A DNA stretch of 64,000 nucleotides. Origin: Lactobacillus sp. GTDB taxonomy: Bacteria; Bacillota; Bacilli; Lactobacillales; Lactobacillaceae. Each line of letters opens with the position of its first letter. Within the stretch, counting starts at the first letter, position 1. The position numbers and the translations under genes were made by a program. Under the pieces are notes generated by a model. It was not told the origin of the DNA, made no database searches, and saw nothing but the letters and a program-made list of their open reading frames with translations. Below are positions 37,773 to 48,478 of this stretch, piece by piece. Location: positions 1,116,001 to 1,180,000 of the forward strand of contig JAKVNR010000001.1 in NCBI GenBank assembly GCA_022483245.1, written 5' to 3'.

Positions 37773-38591
37773 TTACACAAAAACTCTTTGCAGCCATTCA
37801 ATACTCAGTTCGAACCAATGAGCCGCATGCGGATTATCCTGCCACGGTTTATCCGTCTGAACTAACTCTGACTGTGCTAAAGAAAAACCGTGCCCGCCGC
37901 GGTCAAACAAATGCACTTCTGCCGGCACATTATGCTCCCGCAAAGCTTGCGCATATTTTAAGCCATTATCAATCAAGACCACCGGATCATCCCAAGCCTG
38001 GAAGATAAAAGTTGGCGGCGTCTGCGGCGTAACACCCAAGCTGGCATCCCGAATAAAGTCATCACTTGGCAAGGATGCTTCTTGCTGCTCATCAAGTTCA
38101 AAGCCAATTTCTTCAATATCAATCAGTGGATAACCCAAAATCGTTGCCTCAGGCTGGCACTGGTTTGGGTCTAACTGATACTTTTCTTGATATTGCTGAT
38201 TTTGAGCAAAACTATTCATCATCGCTGCCACATGGCCTCCCGCGGAAAAACCGATCACGGCCGTCCGGTGAGGATCAAGATTATACTCAGCGTGGTGCTG
38301 ACGCAAATATGTCAGCAGCTGCAAGCCTGATAAAGCCGCATCTGGGTAAACCATCCCTTCATCTTGCACCAAGTTGTACCACAAGATTGCGCAGTTAAAC
38401 CCGCGGGCTGCATAAGCTAAAGCAACTGGTTCACTTTCTCTAACTGAAAAGTGGTTAAAGCTGCCACCTGGAATGACCAGCATTAATGGCCGGTCTGGCT
38501 GACGCAACATCTCATTTGGCCGCTGCTGGTAAATCGTGGCTTTAAATGGACGGCCATTAGCATTAGTTAAGTTCAGGTCAGTTATTTTCAT
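37773..38591 (-). CDS. Alpha/beta hydrolase (esterase)
   Basis: MLVIPGGSFNHFS, TAVIGFSAGGHVAA. Confidence 0.88.
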   Translation of the reverse strand: MKITDLNLTNANGRPFKATIYQQRPNEMLRQPDRPLMLVIPGGSFNHFSVRESEPVALAYAARGFNCAILWYNLVQDEGMVYPDAALSGLQLLTYLRQHHAEYNLDPHRTAVIGFSAGGHVAAMMNSFAQNQQYQEKYQLDPNQCQPEATILGYPLIDIEEIGFELDEQQEASLPSDDFIRDASLGVTPQTPPTFIFQAWDDPVVLIDNGLKYAQALREHNVPAEVHLFDRGGHGFSLAQSELVQTDKPWQDNPHAAHWFELSIEWLQRVFV

Positions 38592-38597
38592 GAAAGT

Positions 38598-39356
38598 TTA
38601 CTCCTTTTCAGGCTGGCCTAGCTGTTTAGCCAGCAGCCAGCTAGTCAGCGGCACAACCATAACTACCCCAATTAAAGAATAGATAATAATCAAGCCGTTA
38701 ATTACAAATAGCTTATCATTAAAAATTTGGTCGAGTGAATAATTCAGTCGTTGATACCAGATAAACAAGGGTAAAAAACTGCCGAAAAAGCCAAACAAGA
38801 TCGTATTGATCGCAGTCCCTAAAATATCCTTGCCCATGCTGGCACCGCTCGTCAGCAGCTGCTGCATGGATAAATCCGGCTGGTGCTGATGCAGCGATAA
38901 CAAACCAGCCGACATAGCCACGCTGGCTTCAGCAATCGCACCTAAAGTTGAAAAAATCGCTACCAAAATCCCAATTTGCGGGTAAGACAAACCTGGAAGC
39001 AGCGACAGGCCAACAACTTCTTCTCCCGATTGATCACCTAAACCAGCAGCTTGGGCCAGCCATTGGAAAATAATAATCACGGCTGAAATAATTACCGTCA
39101 CTAGCAAAGCACAAGTAAAAGCACTTTTGGCAACTTTTTGATTGTGCGTGCCCAAGTAAATAATTGTTAATAATTTTAGCGGGATAAAAATGATTGCCGT
39201 CAGACAGATATTGACGCCCCATGAAATCAGCAGCGCTACCAAAATAATTAAACAGGTGTTAATCACGACACTCATAAACGACCGCAGGCCGCTGACTCCG
39301 CCAACAGCAAGCATTAGAACTAATAAGAACACTAGCAAAGCTGATAAAGTCGTCAT
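38598..39356 (-). CDS. YibE/F family protein
   Basis: Multi-TM; ISTLGAIAEASVAMSAG; overlaps upstream YibE/F gene. Confidence 0.8.
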   Translation of the reverse strand: MTTLSALLVFLLVLMLAVGGVSGLRSFMSVVINTCLIILVALLISWGVNICLTAIIFIPLKLLTIIYLGTHNQKVAKSAFTCALLVTVIISAVIIIFQWLAQAAGLGDQSGEEVVGLSLLPGLSYPQIGILVAIFSTLGAIAEASVAMSAGLLSLHQHQPDLSMQQLLTSGASMGKDILGTAINTILFGFFGSFLPLFIWYQRLNYSLDQIFNDKLFVINGLIIIYSLIGVVMVVPLTSWLLAKQLGQPEKE

Positions 39357-40447
39357 TTTGCTGCCTCCTTACTTGTCCGATGTAAAAACAACATGCTGCC
39401 AGCCGCGGTTAACGGCACATTAATCACAATCCCGACGGCTGAAATCAAACTTTGGACAATTCCCAGCGAGAGTGCAAATTGGAAAGTGTAATGCAAAGTA
39501 TTGTTATCGCGCAAATACAAGATCGTCATTGGCAATTCGGCCGCCATAAAAATCAGCACTAAGACATTGATCAGCGGTCCCATAATATCTTGCCCTAAAC
39601 TGCAGCCGGCTTTGAAAAATTCCCACTTGCTGAGGTGCGGGTTTTGCTGAGCCAGTTCTTGCAAGCTAGTCACTAAGTCAGTTGCTTCATCCATCACTGC
39701 CCCAAGCAGGCCAAGGATTGTTTGAGCTAAAAATAACGAGCGCGGATTTTGCGTGGCGTATTCGACCGCCTCATATTTAATTCCACTCTCATGCGTTAAT
39801 TTCATAATTAAATAGCATGATAAAAAGGCCAGCAGTGACGACAGCAGCGTGGCGGCTAAAGTTAGCAGCATTTTGGCCGACCAGCCTTGCGCCAAAAATA
39901 GCGAGATGCCCGCAAACAGCAAACAAGCTGTCCCATAAATCAAAAAAGTGCGGGTGCCATTTTCGGCAATATCCCAGCAAACAATGCCGTAGAATAGGAG
40001 CCAGTTTATCCCCATCGATACCAAAAGAATGATCGTATGCCGGCTAGCTACGGCGGCAAGTAAACAAATAAATACTGTCAGCGCAAGTACAAGCACCCAA
40101 TCACGCTTGATTCCCAGCAGCTTGGCCTTGCCCTTGACAAAGCCTACCAGAACGCGCTGATGCGGCCGATAGCGCTGCGTTAAGAGCTGCGAGCTGACAT
40201 ATGTATCCTGCACGCGATACGTTTTGCCGCGGTGCTGACCGCTTAAAATGCGCACATGCAGCGTCTGAAGCCGTCGTTCATCATGATTTTTATACTCATC
40301 AACCGTTTTGCCAAGCGACACTTCGCGTACTTGACGGTCGACAATTTCTCCAACCTGTTCACCAGCAAGATCAGTCCTAAAGTAGGTCAACCCGGTTAAG
40401 AGCAGGCCGCAGACTGCAATAATGATCATCGCTATTTTTTTCATCAC
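39353..40447 (-). CDS. YibE/F family protein
   Basis: LGLLGAVMDEATDLVTSLQEL. Confidence 0.8.
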   Translation of the reverse strand: MMKKIAMIIIAVCGLLLTGLTYFRTDLAGEQVGEIVDRQVREVSLGKTVDEYKNHDERRLQTLHVRILSGQHRGKTYRVQDTYVSSQLLTQRYRPHQRVLVGFVKGKAKLLGIKRDWVLVLALTVFICLLAAVASRHTIILLVSMGINWLLFYGIVCWDIAENGTRTFLIYGTACLLFAGISLFLAQGWSAKMLLTLAATLLSSLLAFLSCYLIMKLTHESGIKYEAVEYATQNPRSLFLAQTILGLLGAVMDEATDLVTSLQELAQQNPHLSKWEFFKAGCSLGQDIMGPLINVLVLIFMAAELPMTILYLRDNNTLHYTFQFALSLGIVQSLISAVGIVINVPLTAAGSMLFLHRTSKEAAK

Positions 40448-40499
40448 GCCCGCCTCCTAAACAAAAAAGCAGCTACAAAGCTGCTTTAATTTTTGCAAT

Positions 40500-41288
40500 T
40501 TACTTAAAGAAGCGTTCCCACCAATGCTGTTTCTGCGGAATTTGCATGTCAGACAAGGTCCGGTGCAAACTCACCGTACCTTTAGCTTCATTTTCGCGAG
40601 CCTTGGCTAAAATTTCTTCATGAACTTCTTTAGCAGGTTTTTGCCGATCAGCGGCAATTTGCTTAGCAATTTCTGCCCGCTCTTCTGCCCGGGTTTTTAC
40701 TGGGCGCTCAGTCTTAGTCACAATTCCTGAAATATCAGGCATTTCTTCAACTTTAGGATTAGTTTTAACTGCCGCTGGCTGGCTAGGCTGCGGAGCAGCT
40801 AATTCTTTTTGCGTTTTGAGTAGCTGCTCATTTTGCTTTTGTACGGCCGCTACTTGTTGCTGCAGATCTTTGATCGCTTGATTTTGGCTAGCAATCGTTT
40901 GTTGCAAAGCCGCCATTAATTTGCCAACTTGAGTTAAGTTTACAAGCTGCTCGTTCTGGTCAGCTGCATGCTTAGTTTTCGGCTTAGCATGTTTAGGTTC
41001 AACTACTTTTTCTTGCGTAGTCGTAGTATTGCCGGCAAAAACTTGCTCAGCTGCCTCATTTAAAGTTAAGTTGCCTTTCGCCGACAAATCTTTAAGTGCA
41101 CGCAGATCGGCCACATTTTGGTCGCTATACAAACGCGTCTTTTGCTTTGTACGCTGGAAATAGTCGTGCTTGGCAGTTACCTTTTCTACGATGAGCGAAT
41201 ATTTTCTTAACGTTGCTACACTGATGCTCAGCTTAGCGGCAGCTTCACGCGGCGTCATCAAAGCCTGAAAATCTCTATCACTAGTCAT
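40500..41288 (-). CDS. MerR-like HTH protein with coiled-coil
   Basis: LMTPREAAAKLSISVATLRKYSLIVE; central Q-rich coiled coil. Confidence 0.65.
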   Translation of the reverse strand: MTSDRDFQALMTPREAAAKLSISVATLRKYSLIVEKVTAKHDYFQRTKQKTRLYSDQNVADLRALKDLSAKGNLTLNEAAEQVFAGNTTTTQEKVVEPKHAKPKTKHAADQNEQLVNLTQVGKLMAALQQTIASQNQAIKDLQQQVAAVQKQNEQLLKTQKELAAPQPSQPAAVKTNPKVEEMPDISGIVTKTERPVKTRAEERAEIAKQIAADRQKPAKEVHEEILAKARENEAKGTVSLHRTLSDMQIPQKQHWWERFFK

Positions 41289-41302
41289 GAACTGTGCCTG
41301 CC

Positions 41303-42385
41303 TTAATCATGCTTGTGCAGCAAAGTCTTCTTGTGCTGGTAGCGTTTCATCCCGTAATCAAGCAATTTAGAAATCAAATCAGAATAAGAAATGCCAGCTT
41401 CTTCAAACAGTTTTGGATACATACTGATATTAGTAAACCCTGGCAGCGCGTTAACTTCAGTCAAAACAACCTTGCCACCTGGTGTCAGCATTGAATCAAT
41501 CCGGGCTAAGCCAGAACATTCAGTTGCTTGGTAAACTTTCAAAGCATTCTTTCTAACCGTTTCGACAATTTCAGCTGGTAGATCAGCTGGAATTTGCAAC
41601 TTCGAAGTTGAGTTATCAGCGTACTTATTTTCATAAGTGTAGAAAGAACCAGTTGCATTGGTAATTTGGCCAACACCGGAAACAATTGGCTGGTCGTTGC
41701 CCAAAACGGCAGTTTCTACTTCAGTACCCGGTACAGTTTCTTCAACTAAAACCTTGTCATCGTACTTAAAGGCTTCGTCTAAGGCCTTCTTGTATTCTTC
41801 AGCGTTAGTAACATGGTTAACGCCAACAGAAGAACCTTGGTTAGATGGCTTAACAAATAAGTCTTCGCCTAACTTTTCGGCAACCTTGTTGTAGTTTAAC
41901 TTATCGTTTTGCTTGTCATCATATTCTGGCCGCTTGACAGCAATCCAGTCAGCAACTGGCACACCAGCTCTTTGAGCTAAAATCTTCGTGAATTCTTTGT
42001 CCATCGTTACAGCAGCAGCTAAAATGTCGTCACCAACGAATGGTTTATCCAAAATTCTGAACAAACCTTGCAAACCGCCATCTTCGCCCAAATTGCCGTG
42101 AACAATTGGGAAGAAAATATCAATTTCTGGTAAGTTAGCCAGTTCTGCTAGATTAGATAAATTGTGCAGTTTGTGCGGATTGTCAACTCGGTAGGAAGGG
42201 TCAGTTAAAACTTTTAAACTGTCCTCTTCGTTGGCAAAATAGCCATCATTAGTGACCCAAATTGGGTGCACATCAAATTTGTCCTTATCAATTGCTTTAT
42301 AAATGTTGTGACCCGAAACAATCGACACTTCATACTCGGATGAATTGCCGCCAAAGATTAATCCTACCTGTAATTTTTTGCTCAT
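41303..42385 (-). CDS. ddl: D-alanine--D-alanine ligase
   Basis: LIFGGNSSEYEVSIVSG...VNALPGFTNISMYPKLFEEAG. Confidence 0.95.
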   Translation of the reverse strand: MSKKLQVGLIFGGNSSEYEVSIVSGHNIYKAIDKDKFDVHPIWVTNDGYFANEEDSLKVLTDPSYRVDNPHKLHNLSNLAELANLPEIDIFFPIVHGNLGEDGGLQGLFRILDKPFVGDDILAAAVTMDKEFTKILAQRAGVPVADWIAVKRPEYDDKQNDKLNYNKVAEKLGEDLFVKPSNQGSSVGVNHVTNAEEYKKALDEAFKYDDKVLVEETVPGTEVETAVLGNDQPIVSGVGQITNATGSFYTYENKYADNSTSKLQIPADLPAEIVETVRKNALKVYQATECSGLARIDSMLTPGGKVVLTEVNALPGFTNISMYPKLFEEAGISYSDLISKLLDYGMKRYQHKKTLLHKHD

Positions 42386-42482
42386 GATTTATTTCCTCGC
42401 TTTTCTCCTAGCAATAATATCATAATATGGCGAGCTGGTTTAGCTTTCTTCACAAAGAAAAAGCACAAGCTAACTTGTGCTT

Positions 42483-43304
42483 TTAGTGATCGCTAGTTAA
42501 TTGCCATGGGATTGCTGAAATAACAAAGAGAACTGCTCCCACAATCACCAATTCCAAGAAGACGCCACTGGCTATTTCTAGCAAATAGCCAATTAGCGAT
42601 AAATTCGACAGGTCAAGAAGCATTGGTAAAGCAGCCAGCACTACAAAGATCAGCATTAGCCAAAAGCCGGCCCACATGCCTGCCGCGGTTGTTAAATGAA
42701 TTTTAACTGGCCGCGAAAAATGACCATGCAATTCTTGTTTGATCGAAATGCCAGCCGCAATGCATAGCAAGATCAAAACTACATTAATGACCATAAACAA
42801 GGTTTCAAGGTTAGCCGCTAAGACTGACCCTGAGAGATTGAAACCAATCTGAATAGCATAAATTGCATTCTCTGATCGTTTCTTTAGGGCTTGTTTGACC
42901 GCTTTAGCTTCCGTTGAAGCATTATCGTCAATCTTAGTTTTTAAAATATGTTCAAGCTGCTGAGCTAAATCAGTGCTATCCGCCTTAAACCAGTGAATAC
43001 CGAGTTCATAGTCAATGATGGCATCGGCAATTGGTTCCGTCTGCTCGCTAGTCAGCATATTTTTATTGCCAGCACTCGCTGCACCAATGATCTTGGCGAA
43101 ACGATCAAATTTATAATTGACGTTCTCCTCAACCACTACGCTGCTGTTGCCACCGGCAATATGGTGCTTCATAAAAATCGGGTTCATGAAAGTCGCCATG
43201 GCAAACACGAGGGTAATCACTGAAAAAATGATAAAAGCCAGTGATCGCTTATAATGCTGCACCTGTTTTTCATCTAAACGATGCAACTCTTGGCGTGACT
43301 CCAT
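42483..43304 (-). CDS. Integral membrane protein
   Basis: Multiple TM helices, large extracellular loop. Confidence 0.6.
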   Translation of the reverse strand: MESRQELHRLDEKQVQHYKRSLAFIIFSVITLVFAMATFMNPIFMKHHIAGGNSSVVVEENVNYKFDRFAKIIGAASAGNKNMLTSEQTEPIADAIIDYELGIHWFKADSTDLAQQLEHILKTKIDDNASTEAKAVKQALKKRSENAIYAIQIGFNLSGSVLAANLETLFMVINVVLILLCIAAGISIKQELHGHFSRPVKIHLTTAAGMWAGFWLMLIFVVLAALPMLLDLSNLSLIGYLLEIASGVFLELVIVGAVLFVISAIPWQLTSDH

Positions 43305-43328
43305 CAGACATCTTCTCTCTTAGGATCC

Positions 43329-44000
43329 TCACTCCTCGATTGGTTCAGTGAAGATCTGATTTACGGCTGTTTGCAATTCATCTAAACTGAATTTCTTGAT
43401 CAGGTCGTGACCTAAGTCCAAATCCTGCTGAACAGTCTCACTATCTGTGTCCAAAAAAGTGGACAAAAAGGTCTTGACCATTATATCAGAAATCTGTTCA
43501 GGTGTAATTCCCAAATCGCCGCGCTGGTGGTACAGGTTGATGCAGCCGCCGACAACGAAGCTTAAGCCAATGCGAGTCTGCTGATCATTGCCCAATTCCT
43601 GCTCTAGCCCTTCTTCGCGAAGCCAGTCATCAAGCATTTTGCCCCATTTGCCTAATGCCGTCAGGTTGTTGAAGAACGAATCCAAGGCCCGGGCAACGCC
43701 AATATCGCGCAACGCTAATTCTAGCAGCACATCGATAAAGACTTTCATCTCGGCAAAAGTATTATCAACAGAAGCCCCCTTTTTAGCGACCTGTTTTAAG
43801 ATAACGGTCATGAATTCCTGCATCAAATCATTAATCAGTTTGCTCTTGTGTGGGTAATATGATTGCAACAATGATTTTGAAATTTCAGACTTGTCTGCAA
43901 TCATTTGCAAAGACACATTATCCAACCCATGTTCTTTAATTAGCAAGAAGGTGTTTCTTAAAATAATTCTCCTTCTGCGCATATTCTTACGTCTTGCCAT
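43329..44000 (-). CDS. TetR/AcrR family regulator
   Basis: N-terminal HTH HGLDNVSLQMIADKSEISKSLLQSYYPHKSKL. Confidence 0.8.
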   Translation of the reverse strand: MARRKNMRRRRIILRNTFLLIKEHGLDNVSLQMIADKSEISKSLLQSYYPHKSKLINDLMQEFMTVILKQVAKKGASVDNTFAEMKVFIDVLLELALRDIGVARALDSFFNNLTALGKWGKMLDDWLREEGLEQELGNDQQTRIGLSFVVGGCINLYHQRGDLGITPEQISDIMVKTFLSTFLDTDSETVQQDLDLGHDLIKKFSLDELQTAVNQIFTEPIEE

Positions 44001-44189
44001 TTTATCCCTTTCCTTCTCTTGGTCCAGTAAAATCAGAAAGCTGAAATACAGTCAAAGAATAGTGTATAAGTTCTTACTTTTATCTCTAATATATGGGCAT
44101 TATAGCAACTTCTGGCTGGATACTCAAAAATCTTATAAAAAAGAAACGACGCCCAGGTCATCCTAGGCGCCAATTTTAATTTCTTGTTA

Positions 44190-45176
44190 TTAATACAGAC
44201 GATTCTGTTCATCGAAAATCTCGTGAATCGATCGGTCATTGTATACGTAATCAATCCCGCGAGCAAGCAATCGGTCAACTGACAATCTAACCAGCCGGTC
44301 TGGGTAATCGTTCTTTTTAATTGTGTCGGTTACCACAATTTGCTGCAATGGCAGCTGGTTTAACCGCTTAACCGCACCATGCGACAACAAAGCATGGGTT
44401 GCAGCGGCATAAACTTTGACAGCACCAGCCTTCATCACTGAGTTAGTTGACGAAGCCAGCCGAGTACCAGTATCGATCAAGTCATCAATGATAATGCAAG
44501 TTTTGCCTTGAACATCACCAATCATATCGTGAACTTCATCATCGTAACGTGCGCCACGTTGGTCGACAATTGCAATTGGAGCATCGAAATATTGAGCCAT
44601 CGTTCGTGCCAATTTGGTACCAGCATGGTCAGGCGAAACAACAACCACATCATCACTGCTCTTATGCGCAATTCCGCTGTCCAAGAAGTATTGGGCCAAA
44701 ATCGGCAATGCATGCAGGTGATCAACAGGAACATTGTAAAAGCCTTGGATCTGTGAAGCGTGCAAGTCAAGGGCAATGATACTATCAATTGCATTCAATT
44801 GAATCAGGTTGGCCACTAACTTAGCAGTGATCGGTTCACGCGATCTGGTCTTCGTATCCGACCGTGAGTAAGCCATATATGGAATAACTGGGATAATCTT
44901 GTGAGCAGATGCTCTAGTTAACGCATCCAACGTGATCATCAGTTCCATAAAGTTTTCATTGACCGGGTCCTGAATCGATTGGATAACGAAGACATCACAG
45001 CCACGAACTGATTCTGAAACCTGCACTTGAATTTCACCATCGCTAAAGTGGTGAACGGCTGTTTCCAGTAGCGGCTGCTGCAAAATTGCCGCCACTTTTT
45101 CAGCTAGTGTCTGGTTGCCGCCAAGCCCAATCAATTTAATGGGATGCAGCATTCTATGCAATTCTTCCTTATTCAT
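44190..45176 (-). CDS. prs: Ribose-phosphate diphosphokinase
   Basis: HHFSDGEIQVQVSESVRG, DLHASQIQGFY, CIIIDDLIDTGTRL. Confidence 0.94.
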   Translation of the reverse strand: MNKEELHRMLHPIKLIGLGGNQTLAEKVAAILQQPLLETAVHHFSDGEIQVQVSESVRGCDVFVIQSIQDPVNENFMELMITLDALTRASAHKIIPVIPYMAYSRSDTKTRSREPITAKLVANLIQLNAIDSIIALDLHASQIQGFYNVPVDHLHALPILAQYFLDSGIAHKSSDDVVVVSPDHAGTKLARTMAQYFDAPIAIVDQRGARYDDEVHDMIGDVQGKTCIIIDDLIDTGTRLASSTNSVMKAGAVKVYAAATHALLSHGAVKRLNQLPLQQIVVTDTIKKNDYPDRLVRLSVDRLLARGIDYVYNDRSIHEIFDEQNRLY

Positions 45177-45278
45177 CTTGAGAAATCTCCAAATCTATTT
45201 TCAGCCAACGTGAATATTATAACTAATTTACAGACAAACTTGAATAGCAAAAAAGCACTGCTCCAGCAGTGCTTATAA

Positions 45279-45914
45279 TTACATCCAGCTAGGTTTGTCG
45301 CCATCAGTATTTGGCTTATTCAAACCAATTGATTCGCGAACGTCTTCTTGCGGGTTCTTTAGCAAGTGGTAAACATAAGCAGCTACTGACTTGCGAGAAA
45401 CTTCCGTCCCCTTGAAAGCTTCATTTTTCTTAGTTTTTTCGTAATCAACTTCGTTTTTGTTAGTTAACCAAGCTGGCCGAACAATCGTGTAATCCAAGTC
45501 TGAATCTTCGATTACCTTGGCAGCTTCAGCATAGTTGGTTAAATAACTGCCCAGATATGACTTATTCCATTCACCAAATTTGCCAGGAACTTCGTCATAA
45601 ATACCTAAGCTGGAAATCCAGATTAAACGTTTCACATGATCATTATGAAGCGCTTCAACAACTGCTTGCGCCTGCAGCTTAATGTTATCGCCAGCTAAGT
45701 TGGCATAAACAATATCTGCTCCTTTAGCAGCCTTTTCTACTTGATCACTGTCAGCGGCATCGCCCTCATAAATAGTTGCTTGATTTGACAATTTGTCCAA
45801 CCGGCTCGCATTGCGCAAAAACAGAGTTGTGTCCATTTCGTCGTCTGCTAGCACAAACTTTTCTACGATCTGGGCAATTTGTCCATGTGCACCTAAAATT
45901 GTAACTTTTACCAT
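45279..45914 (-). CDS. NAD(P)H-binding protein / SDR family
   Basis: VTILGAHGQIAQIV...LIWISSLGIYDEVPG. Confidence 0.88.
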   Translation of the reverse strand: MVKVTILGAHGQIAQIVEKFVLADDEMDTTLFLRNASRLDKLSNQATIYEGDAADSDQVEKAAKGADIVYANLAGDNIKLQAQAVVEALHNDHVKRLIWISSLGIYDEVPGKFGEWNKSYLGSYLTNYAEAAKVIEDSDLDYTIVRPAWLTNKNEVDYEKTKKNEAFKGTEVSRKSVAAYVYHLLKNPQEDVRESIGLNKPNTDGDKPSWM

Positions 45915-46585
45915 TGCACTTCTCCTTTATCCTTAAAAAAGTCCTTCATCAGGTCCAGCGTCTTCAAACTATGGTCCACATAGCTGCTATGCTTTTGCCG
46001 CGGCATAATCACTAGCCGAGCATTTGGCATTAATTGGCTGTACCACCTTACATGTTCTATTTTAACCCAATCTTTCTCACCGACAACACATAAGCATGGG
46101 ACTTGGATTTGCCGCAGGGCTTCAGCCGACAAATAATTCTCCGTTAACTCCACCCGGCTATCACGGTTGCCTTGGACAAACCGGTGAATACCCTCGGTCA
46201 AATAGTGAACTGGTTTAATGCCAGCACCGTTAACAAAAGTACCAGCTACAATTAATTTATGCAGGATATTTGGATATTGATAAGCAAGCGTTAACGCCAC
46301 TAACCCGCCAGCACCAAAAGCAAAGCAATCTGGCTGCTTAATATGCAACTTGCGAATAAACGCTGCCAAATCTGAAACTTCTGTTTGATAGTGTTCAGCT
46401 GGCTCGCCTCCGCTCATGCCGTGCCCGCGCAGGTCAAGTGCGTAAACTGTGTAGTCAGCAGCCAGCGGCACGATCACCCGATCATACATTGAGCTATCGA
46501 AATGGTGACCATGAACTAAAATTAGCGGCTGACCATGGCCTAATTTTTGATAATAAATATCAACGCCATTGACGCGTACTCTCAT
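45908..46585 (-). CDS. Alpha/beta hydrolase
   Basis: LILVHGHHFDSSMYD...YALDLRGHGMSGG. Confidence 0.88.
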   Translation of the reverse strand: MRVRVNGVDIYYQKLGHGQPLILVHGHHFDSSMYDRVIVPLAADYTVYALDLRGHGMSGGEPAEHYQTEVSDLAAFIRKLHIKQPDCFAFGAGGLVALTLAYQYPNILHKLIVAGTFVNGAGIKPVHYLTEGIHRFVQGNRDSRVELTENYLSAEALRQIQVPCLCVVGEKDWVKIEHVRWYSQLMPNARLVIMPRQKHSSYVDHSLKTLDLMKDFFKDKGEVQW

Positions 46586-47381
46586 GCTTCCTCCTTGCTG
46601 CCTTTTGGCTAGATTTTTGCTTGCGCTGGGCTGCTAGACTATTAGCAATTTTGTGCCAAACTTCATAGTTGGCCTTTACATTGTCTGGAATCATCTTGAA
46701 GTTAAATTTGTGCACCATACTGTCTGACCGCTGGAAATAGTGATACAACGGCTCAGAACTGTAGTAAAAATTGCCAGCAGCTGCAATATAATCCACGTTA
46801 AAGATCTGGTCTTCCATAAAAGCCAAGTGGCTGACAAATTGCAAATGCAGCTCTTGCACAACTGACTTGCGGTAGCCTTTGTTCCAGGTATAGCCCTTGA
46901 CTGGTGAATTAAAAATATTGGTCATCTTTTTATAAGTCTGCCAGCGGGTCAAGTTGCCTGCTTGAGTGCGGCCAACTGGGCGTTGATGCTTAGGAGTATC
47001 AATATAATATCCGCAGCAAACCATGTCAGCTTCTGGGTGTTCCTTAAAAGCTTGTCTGAAAAAAGCGGTGTAGCCAGGTTCTACCCAGTCGTCTCCATCG
47101 TGAAAAGTAAAAAATGGCGTTGTAACGCAAGTCATGCCCACGTTGCGCGCCGATGACAAACCACCATTTTCTTTATTGATAATTTTTAGATCAATGAATT
47201 TATCCTGGTAGCTTTCTGCTACTTCTTGCGTCCGATCAGTTGAGCCATCGTTAACGATCAATAGCTTAAAATTGGGATCAGTTTGCTTTAGCAGCGCCTC
47301 TAACGCCCGCGGCAAATATTTTTCCATGTTGTAGCACGGCATAATGACCGTGAGCACTGGTTGTGTTTGCAACCCATTCAT
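46560..47381 (-). CDS. Glycosyltransferase family 2 (start approximate)
   Basis: VLTVIMPCYNMEKYLPRALEALLKQTDPNFKLLIVNDGSTDRTQE; annotated ORF extends upstream to 47552 but overlaps the divergent gene. Confidence 0.85.
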   Translation of the reverse strand: MNGLQTQPVLTVIMPCYNMEKYLPRALEALLKQTDPNFKLLIVNDGSTDRTQEVAESYQDKFIDLKIINKENGGLSSARNVGMTCVTTPFFTFHDGDDWVEPGYTAFFRQAFKEHPEADMVCCGYYIDTPKHQRPVGRTQAGNLTRWQTYKKMTNIFNSPVKGYTWNKGYRKSVVQELHLQFVSHLAFMEDQIFNVDYIAAAGNFYYSSEPLYHYFQRSDSMVHKFNFKMIPDNVKANYEVWHKIANSLAAQRKQKSSQKAARRKHESTRQWR

Positions 47382-47463
47382 CCTCCCTTTGCCCTCCATT
47401 ATACCATGTACGTTTCCAAATCCTTTTTTTCGTTTATAATATGGCGGTAAGGAGTGTATAAAC

Positions 47464-48423
47464 ATGAAAAAATTAATCACGATTTTAGCTGCCTGCTTGC
47501 TAAGCAGCTCCTGCTTCTTTGCAACTGCGGCAACTAGCCAAGCTGACGACACCCCAGTGGTTACCCTTGGCAGCTCTTTAACTAGCAGTCAAAAACAAGG
47601 TACGATTGATACATTAACTAAGAATTTAAACGGTTCAAACTACCAAACTATTACCATTACTGGCAGCGACTTGGTGCGCTACCTAAATCCATCAGGTTCT
47701 AACTTCACGACCAGTTCTGGCGTGTGGTCTAGTGCCGCCATTCAAAAAACTAGTTCAGGTTCTGGGATCAACGTTGAAATCTTGAACTACAATGGCAAAA
47801 ACAACATCACTACGATCACTGCCAACCAATACCGGAACGCTGCTTTAACTGCCGGCATTGCTGATGCCAACATTTATGTAACTTCTGCTGTGCCAATTGA
47901 CGGTTCTGGTGCCTTAGCTGGGGTCTACGCTGCTTACTCTAGAAATGGCCAAGCCCTTAACCAAAGCCAAGTTAATGCCGCTCAAGATGAAATGGGAACT
48001 TTGAGTCAAATTACCCAAGAAAATAAGAACAAAGATGGCTATTCTGACGCCCAATTAAACAATGCTATCGCTGGCGCTAAGTCAGATATGGCAAAAATTG
48101 GCAACAATATCAGTGACAGTCAAATCCGTGATATTGTTAATAACCAAATCAATATCAACCACTTAGGTGACACGATTACCAATAATCAAAAAGAGCAGAT
48201 CATTAATATTTTGATTGAGATCAAAGATTCTGGTGCGCTGAAAAGCGATAACTTTAAGCAGCAGGCTAACAAGTTATCAAGCTTGATTCAAAACAATGCT
48301 AAAGGCATTTTTGACAAATTAAACACGCCAGAAAATCGCAATTGGTTCCAACAAATTATCGACCAAATTTCCAACTGGATTAAGAGTCTCTTTGGCGGGA
48401 CAATTGCTATGATTAATTATTAA
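47464..48423 (+). CDS. DUF1002 family secreted protein
   Basis: Signal peptide; VTLGSSLTSSQKQGTIDTL... Confidence 0.8.
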   Translation: MKKLITILAACLLSSSCFFATAATSQADDTPVVTLGSSLTSSQKQGTIDTLTKNLNGSNYQTITITGSDLVRYLNPSGSNFTTSSGVWSSAAIQKTSSGSGINVEILNYNGKNNITTITANQYRNAALTAGIADANIYVTSAVPIDGSGALAGVYAAYSRNGQALNQSQVNAAQDEMGTLSQITQENKNKDGYSDAQLNNAIAGAKSDMAKIGNNISDSQIRDIVNNQININHLGDTITNNQKEQIINILIEIKDSGALKSDNFKQQANKLSSLIQNNAKGIFDKLNTPENRNWFQQIIDQISNWIKSLFGGTIAMINY

Positions 48424-48478
48424 TCCATCAATAATTTAAAAAATCGGAAAAACAAAAAGACGGCTGCAGCCGTCTTTT

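Noticed and set aside
38598-40447. YibE/F tandem pair as novel system
   Set aside because: Common paired arrangement in lactobacilli; ordinary.
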